NCBI GenBank assembly: GCA_037179385.1 | Contig: CM074200.1 | Coordinates: 33,545,884 to 33,609,883 of the forward strand | DNA from: Holothuria scabra | Lineage: Eukaryota > Echinodermata > Holothuroidea > Aspidochirotida > Holothuriidae | Direction: 5' to 3' | Length of the DNA: 64,000 nucleotides | In this document: one piece after another, positions 9,486 to 22,046 of the stretch | Layout: each line of letters begins with the position of its first letter | Position numbering within the stretch: position 1 is the first letter of the stretch | Position numbers and translations under genes: made by a program | The notes under the pieces: generated by a model | Databases searched by the model: none | The model's input: the letters and a program-made list of their open reading frames with translations, nothing else | Told to the model about the DNA's origin: nothing

Positions 9486-12400
9486 ATGGTATCTGATTTA
9501 ACTCTTATCTCATTTAATGCTCGGGGGCTCAGACAAAGCAAAAAGCGCAGACAACTCTTTGCATACATTCACAGACACAACATTGACATCAGCTTTATTC
9601 AAGAAACACACAGCTGTACAGCTGACGAGAAGTATTGGAAGCATGAATGGGGAGGAACTATTATTTTTTCGCATGGACTTACTACGAGTCGGAGGGTTTG
9701 TTTACTTATAAAACCAAGTCTCACATTCGATTTAATGAAGACTGATATTTGTCCACACGGGCGGTCCATTTTAGTGGATCTTAAATTTTGTGATCGTATT
9801 TTCACCTTGGTGGGGATTTATGCCCCCAATTTAGACGATCCGAATTTCTTTGAGAGTTTGTCTCTTCGTATAAGTACTTTTCATGACGATACCATTATTT
9901 TGGCGGGGGATTTCAACTTTGTTTTCAATTTTGAGTTTGATAAAAAGGGAGGGAATTTAAGAACTAATTTTAAAGCTCGTGACAAATGCTTGGAATTAAT
10001 GCATACTTATGACCTAGCTGATGTTTGGAGAGAGCGCAATCCTTATGTAAAGAATTTCACTTGGACTTCCAATGTCACCCCAGGCTTACATTGTAGGTTA
10101 GATTATATTCTTGTTTCTAGGCATGTTATACACACTGTTAAGGATATTGTGTTCTCTCCTGGTATTCAGTCTGATCATTCGTTTGTTAATTTAACTATTT
10201 CTATTCACTCATTTGATCGAGGGCGAGGGTACTGGAAGCTAAATAATTCACTTTTGAATGACCCTGTCTATGTATCCATGATCAATGACCTTATTCTTAA
10301 GACTGTTGCTGACACCATAGGTGACAACCCTTCAACTAGATGGGAGTTTATAAAGTTTAGAATTCGAAATAAAAGTATGTTGTACTCAAAGCAAAGGGCA
10401 GCCGAACGTCGTCAAAAAGAACGTGAGCGTATTGATAAAATTGCTGAGCTTGAACAACAGCTATATAGTTGTGATGACCGAGTTACGAGGGATGAGTTAA
10501 AGAAGGCCCAAAACGATTTACTTGTTTATTATAATTTCAAATTACAAGGTACAATAATACGTTCTCGTGCCAGGTGGGTTGAGGAGGGAGAAAAAAATTC
10601 CAAGTACTTTTTAAATTTAGAAAAGAGAAACAAATCTCTTAGCGTGGTTTTCAAATTAGTGGATGAAAACGATAATGTTCTTGAAAGTAACGAGGGTATT
10701 ATTCATCACATCAGAAGCTTTTACGCTTCCTTATATACTTCCAAAGCTTGTACCCCAGACCCCTTTTTTGATGGTCTTCCCACTCAGCCAATTAATGAAA
10801 ACGGCCCGGCCAGCGAGGGCAATCTTACTTTGCATGAGTGCTTCCAAGCCCTTATGGCAATGAAAAATGATAAAACCCCCGGAAGTGATGGCTTGTCTTG
10901 TAATTTCTATAAAATTTTCTGGCCTTTGATTGGGCAATTAGTTGTCGATTCCCTCAATTATGGTTACAGGATTGGTAGACTGACAAAAGAACAAACCAGA
11001 GGTATCATTACGTTAATTTTGAAGCCGAAAAAGATTCCTCTTCATTAAAGAATTATAGACCAATAACCTTACTTAATACAGACTATAAAATTGGTGCAAA
11101 GGCAATAGCTTCGAGATTAAAATTACTATTACCTTCTTTAATAGGGCCCCAACAAACTGGGTTTTTAAGTAACAGGTTTATTGGAGAAAATATACGTTTT
11201 GTTTTAGACCTTATAGATTACTGTGCAATTGAGAATATTCCTGGCTTCATCTTTCTAGCTGATTTTGAGAAAGCCTTTGACACGCTTGAGTGGAACTTTA
11301 TTCACAAATGTTTTACTTATTTCAAACTTGATACTTCCTTTAGTAAGTGGGTGGAGGTCTTCTATACGGGTTCCTCCACTTGTGTTTGTAATAATGGTTT
11401 CTCTTCAGGGTTTTTTGACGTACAACGTGGTGTGAGACAGGGCTGCCCACTCAGCCCGTACATATTTATACTAGCAGCCGAAATTTTAGCCATAAAAGTA
11501 ATAAATAATAATAATATAAAAGGTATTTCCATAGCTAATAATGAGGTTAAACTGTTACAATACGCTGACGACACTCCTTCTTTTATTGATGGTACCGAGG
11601 AGTCCCTAAAGACGATTCTCCATGTATTAAATGAATTGAAAGAGGCCTCTGGCCTCACAATTAATATTTCAAAATCTAGTCTTTTTCCACTTGGCCCTTA
11701 CGTTATTCGTAATCCTGCATTTGTTAGTGACCTCGATATTATTTCTACGCACGGGCCAGTAACTGTCCTAGGTATAACCTTCACTACAAATAGAGAAGAC
11801 CTTCATCGTTTAAATTATGTGCCGAAACTTTCAAGACTGAAAACTATTTTGAACGGTTGGTCCTTAAGAGACATTACACCCATTGGAAGAAACGTAATTG
11901 TAAAAACGTTTGCACTCTCCCAACTTGTTTTTCTATTTCTTGTATTACCCAGTCCACCAATACCCTTTATTAAAGAAATTGAGAGTGCAATCTTTAATTT
12001 CATTTGGTCTGAAATCCAGACAAAATAAAACGTTCCGTAATTATGAATCCTGTTAAAGAAGGTGGTTTAAAAGTCACTCATATTCACAGTTTTATTAATA
12101 GTCTTAAATGTACATGGGTCAAAAGGTATTGTTCTACTTCAGAGAGCCCTTGGAAATTGTTTTGGGACATATCTCTATCTGCTATAGGAAAGCAATTTTT
12201 TTTCAGTGTAATTGTTCAAAAAATGATGTCGCTGATATTCGCAATACTTTTATAAAGGAGGTCGTCACTGCGTGGTGTAGTGTTTCATTTACTGAGCCGA
12301 CTGAAAATTTCGGTAATCAGATTATTTGGAATAATAGTTTTATCCGTATTAATAATTCCGTTGTTATATATCACCAGCTTTATAAGAAAAATGTGTTATA

Positions 12401-13220
12401 TGTAAGAGACCTTTTTGATCAAGAAGGAAAACCACTAGATTTTAATAGATTCATCCACCGTTTCCAGATCGAGAGATTCCCCTTTCCCTATTTTTTGGTT
12501 TAATTCATAGTATACCACGAAGCTGGAAAATGGCTGGATTTCAGCTTGATGACCCAGAAAGTAATGATAATTTGTTAGAGAGAATATTACACGCACCACG
12601 GGTTTCACAATACATATATAATTTACAAGCTAAGCGAAATGTCACTGAACCAACAGCTGTTAAAAAATGGAAGGGACAATACGTAGATATTGGAACAAAT
12701 GATTGGGAGAGTTTTTTCAACATGTCTAGAAAGGTCGCCTCTGACGTTAAGTTACAGTACTTTCAATACCGTTTTCTTCATAGGATTATCGCCACGAATA
12801 AGCTCTTGTATGCCATGGGGAAGGTGGAATGTGACCAATGTTCCTTTTGTAAAATAGAAATAGAAAGCCTTGAACACCTTTTTGGGACTGCAGTATTACT
12901 TCAGCCTTTATTCTTGATGTTGAATTTCTTTTCTTAAGGAAACAATTCTTTTTTCTAAGTATGATATTTTCTTTGGATTCGGGAAAGGTTCTATTCACCC
13001 ATTTAATTATCTCATTTTAAACATGAAGAATTATATTTATCATTGTAAGAGACAAGGCGAGCTGCCAAATATCGATGTATTTTTTCACAAATTTAAGTTT
13101 GCAATGAGAATTGAAAGATATAATCAACACAAAAAGTTTAGAAAGAAAAATATGGTGTCTTATGTAGAACTGAAAGAAGCTTTCAATATGTGTAATGGTT
13201 TATTTGATTTTGATAATTAG
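9486..13220 (+). pseudogene. LINE ORF2: APE endonuclease plus reverse transcriptase, frameshifted
   Basis: From MVSDLTLISFNARGL the first 520 codons are open. An APE-type endonuclease spans about residues 1-240, with FIQETH, YAPN, AGDFN, RLDYIL and SDHSFV. A linker with ARWVEEGEKNSKYF and KTPGSDGL leads into the RT. A frameshift at about 11030 precedes NYRPITLLN. The palm then has DFEKAFDTLEW, RGVRQGCPLSPYIF and LQYADDT, so the catalytic aspartates are present. More frameshifts lie near 12020, 12190, 12500 and 12890. The C-terminal zinc-finger-like CDQCSFC ... EHLF ... C motif at about 12828 is split by the last one. Together they inactivate ORF2. Confidence 0.85.
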
Positions 13221-13600
13221 CTTTTTTGTTTAATGATATATTATTATATAAAGTATTTGATTATAAAGTATATAAACCCACATGTACATATGTAGGCATA
13301 TAGGGGTCGATCGAAGTAGGAAGATGTATATAAATTTGTGTAATTTGTTTTTGTATTTCAATAATTTGCAATGAGAATTTAAAAGAATAGTTAACAAAAA
13401 GGATTAAGATAGAGCATTATGGTGTCCTACGTAGAACTGAAAGAAGTGTTTGATATGTGTAATGGTTTATTAGTATCGATAATGAGATTTTTTGATTTAT
13501 GATTTCTTAAGTATGATGTTTAAAATTTAACAGGTATTAATATATGATGGAGTCGATCGTTGTAAGAAGATGCAAAATTTATGTCATCTGCGTTTGTATT
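13101..13600 (+). repeat. Tandem duplication at the LINE 3' end
   Basis: GCAATGAGAATT at 13101 and 13368 starts two diverged copies about 267 bp apart. Both contain ATGGTGTC(T/C)TA(T/C)GTAGAACTG, AAAGAAG and ATGTGTAATGGTTTATT, and later GTCGATCG ... AAGATG. The first copy holds the real ORF2 terminus and stop; the second is non-coding and has become part of the 3' UTR. Confidence 0.8.
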
Positions 13601-13758
13601 ATTAAGTGCGACTCGGACAGATACCTACTTGTAAATGTTTTTTTCAAATTTGAATTGATGATAACGTCATTTAATAATTGGATTACTTTAACAACTATGT
13701 ATTACATTGAATTATTTCCGGAAAATATTTGAATAAATGGAGGGCAAAAAAAAAAAAA

Positions 13759-13774
13759 GTTTAGATTTTTACAT
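13759..13774 (+). repeat. Target-site duplication, right copy
   Basis: This is an exact copy of 7759-7774, directly after the A tail of the inserted LINE. The reading frame of the older LINE resumes after it. Confidence 0.92.
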
Positions 13775-14368
13775 AGAATTTTAGGAACTTATAGAAGACT
13801 GCATCTAATGAAAATAACTGAAAGCAGTTTATGCTCTTTTTGTGAAGTTTATGATGATACAATTGAGCACTTATTTTGGGATTGTTCTGTAGTATCGGGT
13901 TTTCTCCTTGACATTGAAATGAAATTCATTGGAAAATATTTTGTCTTTGCAAAAGATGACATCTTTTTTGGTTTTCAACAATTGATTAAACATCCCTATA
14001 ATTTTTTATTCACCATTTCAAATTTTATATCTTTCATTGTAAGCAAGAAAACAAGGAACCAAATATTTTTGACTTTGAGTATAAATTTAAATTTGCTTTG
14101 TCAGTAGAAAAGGAAATTTCTATGCGAGGAAGTAATAAACGTTTCTTTACTCATAAGGAGTTAACTGATTATTTTCAAGGTATTTAAACGATATACTACA
14201 ATGGTAATTAAATTTGGCTTACAAATGTTTCACTTCATGATTTCTTTTTGTGTCGTTTTAACAAGTAAATCGTAAATGATTGTAAAAGAAGAAAAAAAAA
14301 GATGTTGTATTATAAATGCATCGCTGAAAGAATGAAAAATAAATGATGGTTGGAAAAAAAAAAATATA
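13775..14368 (+). mobile_element. Older Tx1/L1-like LINE, right part (ORF2 end and 3' UTR)
   Basis: It continues the frame broken at 7774: RILGTYRRLHLM, then a CSFC ... EHLFWDC zinc-finger-like block (13836-13890), as in the inserted element. A frameshift near 14060 separates YKFKFALSVEK, and the ORF2 stop is at 14185-14187. The 3' UTR ends in AATAAATGATGGTTGG plus an A-run at about 14354-14364. Confidence 0.85.
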
Positions 14369-14372
14369 TATA

Positions 14373-15720
14373 CACTGTTAAAAATTTCTCTGTAAATTTA
14401 CATAATTTTTATGGCAAATTTTTTTCCAACCAAATAATGTTTTTTTTACAGCCAGACTGTAATCATGAAAAAACATTAAGTGTTTGTTTTTTCTTTACAG
14501 TTTTTGCATGTAAATTAGTTTACAAATGTCTACTGTAAAATCGAATTACAGAATTGTTCTGTTTTTTTTACCTTAATTTTATGTGAATTTACAGCCTACT
14601 GTTTTCATTCTCGGCGTTTTAATATTTATTATAATATCGCTTTTTTTCCTTTCATATGTTATTACGTAACATACACTTCACCATTACGTAGATCAGGTAT
14701 TTGTTTATCAACGTAATGTGTCGTTACGGAGTTGTTCTCAATCAAAACACAATGAGGATGCTTTGTTGTCATGTTGTTGTCAAGTGGACTGCTATCTCTA
14801 GGAACTTTGTAATTGGAAAGTCACATTTTTTGTACAATATAATAATTGTTCTTAAAATAAATATGACAAAGAATGCAAATACATTGGTTGCAAACATTTC
14901 CAGACAAGGTAAACAATAAGTTTATCACTTCCTGATTAAAAAACGCCAAAAAAGATATTATTCAAAGCAACAGCAATCCTTTTGTTAGGAAAATGCCTAC
15001 AAAATAAGCTCCACCCATTTATGCAAAATGAGATATACGTCATAAAGTGGTAAATTTACAGACTCTTTCAAGTAAATTTGTGAAACGTTTTTAATTCGAT
15101 CAAGTGCATGAGCGCCTGTGGCGATGAGTTGACATCAGTATACCAATTGTCAGTGCTCTGAAATTAGGGCCTTACAATTTCTTTTTACTTAAAAATGTGG
15201 GACAAAACACCAGTTGTATGATATTTATAACTAAGAACGTAATAACTATGTATGCTTTTATAATAAATGTAAGTTAATTTTCAAATAGGGCCATAAATTT
15301 GCCAAAAATGTTTTCTTTTTAACTAAAACTTCGCAGAACGATGCATGTTATATATTGAAAATTTTCTGGCTATTTCTTATTTGTTTGTTTGTTTGTTTGG
15401 GCTTATTTTTGTTTCTTTTTCAGCTTAAAAACAAAATGAATGTTTGTTAAATGACAGTTTATTTATGTGAAATCAGAAAAATACAAAATACTGTTAAAAT
15501 TTCTGTAAATTTACAGAGAAAGTTTTACAAAGCAGTAAAATTTGGTTAAAAAGCAGACTGAAATGGTTTTTCAAATAAACAGAAAATACATGTTAAACAA
15601 CCTTTTTTTATTGTAGCAATACAAAGTGTCTGTAAAGATACAGAAAATCTCTACTAAAAGTAAAATACAAAAAGTTTAAGTTAAAAAAAGTCTGTAAATT
15701 TACAGAAATTTTTAACAGTG
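14373..15720. mobile_element. 1,348-bp non-autonomous DNA transposon with TA duplication
   Basis: The left end reads CACTGTTAAAAATTTCTCTG and the right end, on the other strand, CACTGTTAAAAATTTCTG. Both go on to TAAATTTACA, giving ~28-bp inverted repeats with a 2-base indel. TA flanks both ends (14371-14372 and 15721-15722). The inside has many short palindromes of the CTGTAAA/TTTACAG type and no transposase. A TA target suggests a Tc1/mariner-like mover, but the family is not certain. Confidence 0.8.
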
Positions 15721-15841
15721 TAGGGGTGATTTGCAATTATATCATTATGCAGATTAAAGGCCCTCGGACCATATTGAAAAATTTCCTCGCGGAAAAATTT
15801 TGTCTTTCCATATATTGGAAGTTTTATATTTTATATATTGA

Positions 15842-16010
15842 CATAGGCGTACGAGAGCGGTTCAGTTTTTTTTTTTTTTGGGGGGGGGGGGTAGAATTGA
15901 CTTTCTTGTCCGACAAATGTAACTCTGCCCAAAAGACTAACTAAAAGCGCACAGAAGTTTTTGAAAAATTGAGAACCCCAGACAGCCGGAAATGGCATTT
16001 CCCAGGCTCG
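15842..16010. repeat. hAT-like repeat end with T-run and G-run
   Basis: It starts CATAGGCGTACGAGAGCGG, similar to the starts at 23203 and, on the minus strand, near 47438. T14 and G12 follow, then a GGAAATGGCATTTCC module seen in other repeats here (18800, 41660-42200, 46550). No matching right end was found, so it is probably a fragment. Confidence 0.45.
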
Positions 16011-18683
16011 AAACCAGAAACAAAGCAGTCATTATTTCTTTCGCAATAAAATTTTAACTTCAAAATATTGCCCGCAAACGAAGAATAATATAATAATAAT
16101 GATAATATCCCCAATCAAAATAATGATAATAACCCCAGCTCAGGCACTGTAGACTAATCTTAACGAAAAGTGAACATTAAACTGATCTGTTTTTGATGAG
16201 TACGTACATTCCCAGCCCCCTGGACAATGTGAGTCTGTCTGGTTAGTTATACCAGTCGAAGAGTGTGTCAGGAAAGGGGCGAGGATCATCCATTCCCCTC
16301 TGTCCTCGATCTTCACTAAATTTTCCAATGTAGTGGGTGCTACAAATTAGGTAAAACTCATAAATCACCCGAGGGTTTGGTTACTTTGTTTTCAACATTT
16401 CAAGGAGGAAACATTCTCCTGTAAAAATCAACTTTTGTCTCAATTATTAAATCCGAATATTTCAAAAAGTCCGAAATATAGTCAAAACTGTCACTAATTC
16501 TTTTTCTTAGCTGTACTGTATGGTTGAAATTTCTAACGCACAAGGCTGAGCCTACAAATTTGGTTTCGTTGCCATTCAAGCATTTGATTGGCACCGCTTG
16601 AAATACCGTCAATTAAGCTATATACCCCCCCCCCCCCCCATCTCCTCACACCTCACTCACGACCCGAAAGGTCTTTGAACCACTGATCTCGAGTTGCGGC
16701 TGATGAAGTCTTCAAATCCATTTTTGTTTTCTTTTCAGTCTATCTTACCGATTGGCCACACGGGTCGGCTTCTGGCGATGAGCTCAGGTGTATGTACTTC
16801 ACTTCATATTCAAAAGGGTAAGAAACGATTAAACTTAAACTTGGCTACGTGGAGTTTAAGGGGCAGTTCTCTTCACCCTAGACCGTTCAAAGTTTTATAC
16901 CCAGTATATATATGACCCTTTTCGACGTTACATTTTAGTTGTACATATATGGTCTCCGACGTCGGGAGAAAAATACGCAGATGTGACGAAAGGGTCGTTA
17001 ATATAGGAATAACTGATATATCTCATCCACATGTTGCATCTGCTTATAGCATGAAGAAGGAAAAATCTCCCAAGTCCAAAAGTTTTATTCGATTTTTTTC
17101 TCATCCATTGAAAACAAGTTATACGAACAACTTAAAATGAAACGATCATAGATTCAGTGGTACATCTGATCGAATATTAAATTACTACATGCGTGCAAAG
17201 AAACGCTGGTTCTATTTTGTATACATAAGTATAAATGGGATTAAGTATGGCCTATCAGCCCTTCTGTTGCCAAAAAGAAGCCTTTTGTGCCCCAGTGGTG
17301 AATCACGGAAAACCCCGTAGGTACCTTACGCATACGACGTTTTAGGCAGACAATTATCACCCTTAACTGCAGTTTTCCCCAGCAATGCCAAACTTCTCAA
17401 TTAGAACAGTTCTATGATTGACTTGATGTTAAGAAATGCAGAGTTGTTCATAATACATCACATGCGCTGAGTGTTATGATTATACATAAGGGTCTTTGTG
17501 CCCCCAAGGACATGCCCTAAAGCAAGAAGGATCGTGTCTGGTTAAGTTAAAGACAGCTGTGGGAAAGACTAGAAGTGACAGAATTAGAAGTGCCTATTAA
17601 AGATGACGAATATCTGCCTTTAAAGCAGACTCAGTCCTCAAATAGCGGCGCGCGACGTGATTTGGAGTGGAGCAAATAATTACTGGGAGGATATTGAAAA
17701 ATTTAACTTTTCCGTGTTGTTCTGATAAGAAATGTTCTGGCTCAAAATTAGGTACTGTAAATAAATCTAGTACTTCAACGACAAAAATTGTTAAGTTTGT
17801 GAAAAATTTTGGACGGGAAAATTGAACAAACTTTGCACAATTTTGCATGTAAGCCCATTCTAAAACGCAAAAATTTTCAAAAGGGGAGGGGGACACTGTG
17901 GTAGTTCAGATCATCTAATTGAGGAAGCCTGCTTTAAAGGAACTTATTCGCATTGACAACAAAACAATAAAACACACTACTCGCCAGACGTAGAATTCTC
18001 AAACGTAACGGTACGTAGGCTATATTGGACGTATACGTCCCCATGTCAAGTGCACACAAATCAGCTGTCTGCTTTTTTAATGAAGCTGGGTTACAATGAC
18101 ACAGACTTGTCTCTATTCAAATTTAGACACTGTTCTGTGACGTCATACTCGTAAGGTCCATTCCTTTATGCCATATGTGATAAAATCATACTTGTCTTAA
18201 CATGCAGAGTAAAGACCACAAAACATGTACAAAGCACTATTGTAAGTGATGCCATGTAAAGAGTACTGCACCTCCACATATACGATTCACTCATTATTGC
18301 TATAATTTTGTACTTCAGAGATGCATTGCTTCGATTTTATATTTTTGCTATGAGAAATTTACAAAAAAAAACTTCTTTTAAAATTTCAGTAAGATTGGTG
18401 GCTTTATAGAGCCATTAAAAGAAAACAAAATGGTCCACAAACAGTCAAAATTTATATACATAATATCTCAAAAGTTTAACTCTTAATTGGCACAATTACA
18501 GATAAAAAAGTATGCTGATGTTAGCAGAGCTGAAGAAATCAGGGAGAATGTCGGTCGTGATTGTAATGGAAAAGATGAATGTGTGTGTGTGTCATCATGA
18601 AAACACTTAGGTGATACAGCCAAAGAGAAGCTACACTTAACTGCAATCCTGCTAAAGTCTTTGCCCGCAGCTACGGTATGAAG
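16011..18683. other. Unassigned intergenic DNA
   Basis: It holds an AAT-rich microsatellite-like stretch (16081-16130), a C15 run at 16625-16639 and no supported exon. Open frames at 16694-17140 and 17597-17896 resemble no family I know. Confidence 0.4.
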
Positions 18684-18954
18684 CATGGGCGTCCGCAGAA
18701 AAAAGTCAGGGGGGCAAAATTTCTAGGGAGGGGCAAAACCTCCAAGTCACCATGAATTGACACAAAGCATGCGAAAATTTCAGCCCCAAATGCCTCCCAG
18801 ATCGCCGGAAATGGCATTTCTAAAGCCTATTTTTTGCATAGAAACTTGGAAAACATGTTTTGTTCGGGTTTTTGCTTTAATTTTTATACGTTTTTTCAAA
18901 CGTAAGGGGGGGGGGGGCAAGTGCCCCCCTTGCCCATACCTACGGACGCCCATG
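18684..18954. mobile_element. 271-bp hAT-like MITE with G12 run
   Basis: The ends are CATGGGCGTCCG and its exact inverted copy CGGACGCCCATG. Flanks are GTATGAAG on the left and GTATGATG on the right, an 8-bp target duplication with one mismatch. An 8-bp duplication is typical of hAT transposons. It contains G12 at 18906-18917 and the GGAAATGGCATTTC module. No transposase. Confidence 0.78.
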
Positions 18955-18962
18955 GTATGATG

Positions 18963-20960
18963 GGATACCCCGTATCAAATTCTTGTTTCCGTTGACAATG
19001 CTACGGTGAACGAACCAAGCTTGCTACATTTACATTCCCATTGATTATTTGAAGGTTTAAAAGTAAAATAACATATTATAATTTACCTGAGACGAACCAG
19101 TCAAAAGTCCAAATACGAGACAAAAAGTCAGACTCTCGAAAGCAAAAGTGAAAAACTTGGAGATATATTAAGAGATGAAAGTCAAAATTTTGACATCATA
19201 TGAAGGTAAAATGTAAAAACGCAGCAGACATGTTGTATAGAATAGCACAACAAAAATAAAGGAATACAACCGGAAAAAAGTGGTTCCAATTTTTAAAAAC
19301 AAATTGACAGCAGTTTCTACATTTTCTGTATGTATTTCTTTATTTTTGGTTTTGCAAATCTGAAGAAATCTCTTATACTGTAGCTTTATACTTTCTATAC
19401 ACAACACAAAACAGATTGAGAGATTGATACTGTATTTACGATGCAAATTTGTTTTCGAGAGAAGTTTAAGTACTGCTGTAAAGAAAACACCATCGCGGTC
19501 TCCCCCTCCCCCCCCCCCCTTGTGGACGAGAGAAAAGTTTCAGCTGATGCTAGACGTGATGCCAGACAAACAAATGAATGGTAAACATATTGCTACGTTG
19601 CTTTACTCTCTCATCGGTGGGACTACCTTAGGAAAGATAAACCCTCACCAGTGCCTTATTTCCGTTCCACCGGTATACACACCCTCAGCGGTGTAAGCCA
19701 CGTCAACCTTGCCACAAAATCTCGACAACCCGGCCGTCTATCTTAATTTACAGGCTGTTCTATATACTCGAAGAAGCCGAAGCTAGTAACATTCATTAGT
19801 TACGTAATCGGGAATTCAGGGTGTGAATAGTAACGAACTGTAGGTTCGGGATTGTCAAACTATATGCCTTACAGCTCACTAAGCTAACTTTGTATCTGAG
19901 TAGTTATGAATGTATTAACCTAAATGATCGTGTGAAATTAGAGAAATAACATTACATCGGGACACATTTAAAATAATTATTTTTTCTTTGGAAAAGGGAA
20001 CATGCTTAGATTCACAGAAATATTTCTAATGCAAGTTGTGTCTATATGATAAAAAGATCTTAAAATGCATATTTGCTATTTACAAGAATTTTAAACTTAC
20101 CGATAGTTTTACAAAACTACACATACTTTAACCTGTGATTTTATTAAACAACGAAAATCATATCCTTGAACACCAATGGTAAGTTTCTGCACAATGAAAA
20201 CCAGCGTTAGAAGAACAGCCACGTAAGCGCAACAAATTCTAAAATTAAGTAAACTTGTAAATCACACCGTTACTATTTAACATTCCATCTCCAAATTATT
20301 TTGCTTATCCTCTGTAAGCTTCGGCCCTATTCTATTATTTTTTGGCCATTTTACTCTAATTAACAACCTTTTTGTCATTATGCGTGTTTGGTCTACTACT
20401 TCTTGCACATTTTGTAAAATCTGTATCGACTGAATTAGCATAGTTCTACAGTGTTGCACTATAGACGAATCAAATGCAAGTCAAATAAACGTCGACCATT
20501 CCTGACGGCCATCGACCTTCCTATTACTATTGATTCAGTGGTGTTCATATTATGAAAAAATCGAAAAATTTGGGTGCTCGCGCCCGTGCGAATAGGCTAG
20601 CTACCGTACGGTACGTCATTGGGAAAGGCTGGGGTTGGTCCCTTTCCCCTTAGATCCTTTCACATGTCATTAATCCAACCCATCATGACAAAACCCTGGC
20701 TACACGCCTGTGAACCAACGCATGATGGCCCCCAGTTATGGATGACATCATAGACATCATGTATGTGTGAAAGGTTTCGCCTATAGAACCTGTAGCATGT
20801 TGATAACGTTGTCCGCATTTCTGCAGGATGAGGCACACAAGATGCAATAGGCCTACATGCTGCTGAGGTTTCGCTTCATTCCAGCGCATTTCCAGACATC
20901 ATTCAACGTCAGCTGCACATGAATATCTATACAAAAAGACTTTTCAATCACTTAATATTT
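18963..20960. other. Unassigned intergenic DNA
   Basis: It contains a C12 run at 19508-19519. No exon or clear repeat is seen. The minus-strand frame 20683-20889 (68 codons) has no recognised domain. Confidence 0.4.
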
Positions 20961-20989
20961 AATATTGATCGCCGTTAAAGATCAATATT
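20961..20989. repeat. Perfect 10-bp hairpin
   Basis: AATATTGATC at 20961-20970 and GATCAATATT at 20980-20989 are exact inverted copies with a 9-base loop, just left of an inverted-repeat element. Confidence 0.7.
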
Positions 20990-20991
20990 CC

Positions 20992-21307
20992 TTACTTAAA
21001 GACCCAATTCTCTCACCCCAAACAGTATCAATTCTCCTAACCTTCTTGCTGAAGCCCCTCCCACAATTGTCTGAAATTCATCCTCATCCAGATACAACCT
21101 CAGTTTATTCCTTCAAGGTGAGTACAGAAAAACTCGATATATATTATCAAAACACCCTCAGTATTGTTCATGCTGTGTAATATAAGCTTTGACACTCTGC
21201 ATTGTTTGAATTAGCTAGCTCTCAATCAAAGAGCTGAGCCAATTGAGAATTTCGTTAACCCAGTACCGAAATTGTAGTTTGGGGTGAGAGGTCTGGTCCT
21301 TAAGTAA
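20992..21307. mobile_element. 316-bp inverted-repeat element (MITE-like)
   Basis: The left end TTACTTAAAGACCC ... CTCTCACCCCAAAC and the right end GTTTGGGGTGAGAG ... GGTCCTTAAGTAA are imperfect 31-32-bp inverted repeats. No clear target duplication or ORF is seen. The superfamily is unknown. Confidence 0.65.
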
Positions 21308-21863
21308 CATGCATAGAAGCATTCGGCGAGGCCAATTAGCCTACCGAGTCATAGTACAAATTCCGTTGCTCAATATACTCATTGAAATTTGCAATACTGT
21401 TGGATACATTGTATAAACATTACTTTCATGTGAAGGGAGTATTCCTTCACATTTGGCCAAAAGGATATTTTCTCCCCAGATCACGCTAAATTTTGAGCAG
21501 TCCCGGGTGCCTCTTACTTTCAACACTGATCGTTCGTGATCATGCAACTAACTAATGGAACGCTGACATAACTTGCATTCACCGTGTAAGTTTTTAGATT
21601 GCGAAGAAAACACACGATCAAGTGCACTCACATAAGATTTTAGTTTCTTTCAAACCAGTCCCGTAGATGATCAGTTTTATCTTGCAATGGCATGGTGGCA
21701 ATTCAGATACAGGCCTAGGTTGCCTAACACGACTCAGACACATTATATTTTAACTTTATTCATATTCTTATATTTATCTTTTAGCAATACACTGTGAAGA
21801 AGAAGAGGAAATAGAAAAGACGAACTATTAATTTGACGTTTATATGATGAAGAGAGGGACCGA

Positions 21864-21869
21864 TTTATT
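21864..21869 (-). promoter_or_regulatory. Candidate polyadenylation signal of tetraspanin A
   Basis: AATAAA on the minus strand lies about 180 bases after the tetraspanin A stop codon. It is the first such hexamer downstream and fits a short 3' UTR. No cleavage-site evidence is available. Confidence 0.45.
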
Positions 21870-22046
21870 TGAGTGACACAAGTAGCTTGAAAAAGGGGAA
21901 ATCCTTGTTGATAGGGGGGAATGAGTTGTGGTTGATATATATAGATATTGTATAGGAGCTAATACTTGACCACGCCTTTCATCTTTACATTTCCCCCATC
22001 CTTTCCAAGGTTATGACAACTTGTTTAAGGCCATTTTCTTATTTCT

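Larger units (their letters stand above)
7775..13758 (+). mobile_element. Nearly full-length Tx1/L1-like LINE, nested insertion
   Basis: It is 5,984 bp long, with a 5' UTR of about 147 bp, ORF1, a long spacer, ORF2 with endonuclease and reverse transcriptase, a 3' UTR with AATAAA, and a 13-base A tail (13746-13758). Exact 16-bp target duplications flank it. Domain order, the coiled-coil ORF1 and the APE-type endonuclease place it in the L1/Tx1 group. ORF1 is open, but ORF2 has several frameshifts, so it cannot move by its own enzyme now. Confidence 0.9.

Noticed and set aside
8974..9501. Small hydrophobic frames between LINE ORF1 and ORF2
   Set aside because: They arise from T-rich spacer sequence, overlap each other and resemble no known LINE protein.
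11030..11050. Programmed frameshift in LINE ORF2 at the A-rich CCGAAAAAGA
   Set aside because: Several other frameshifts follow downstream, so ordinary decay explains it.
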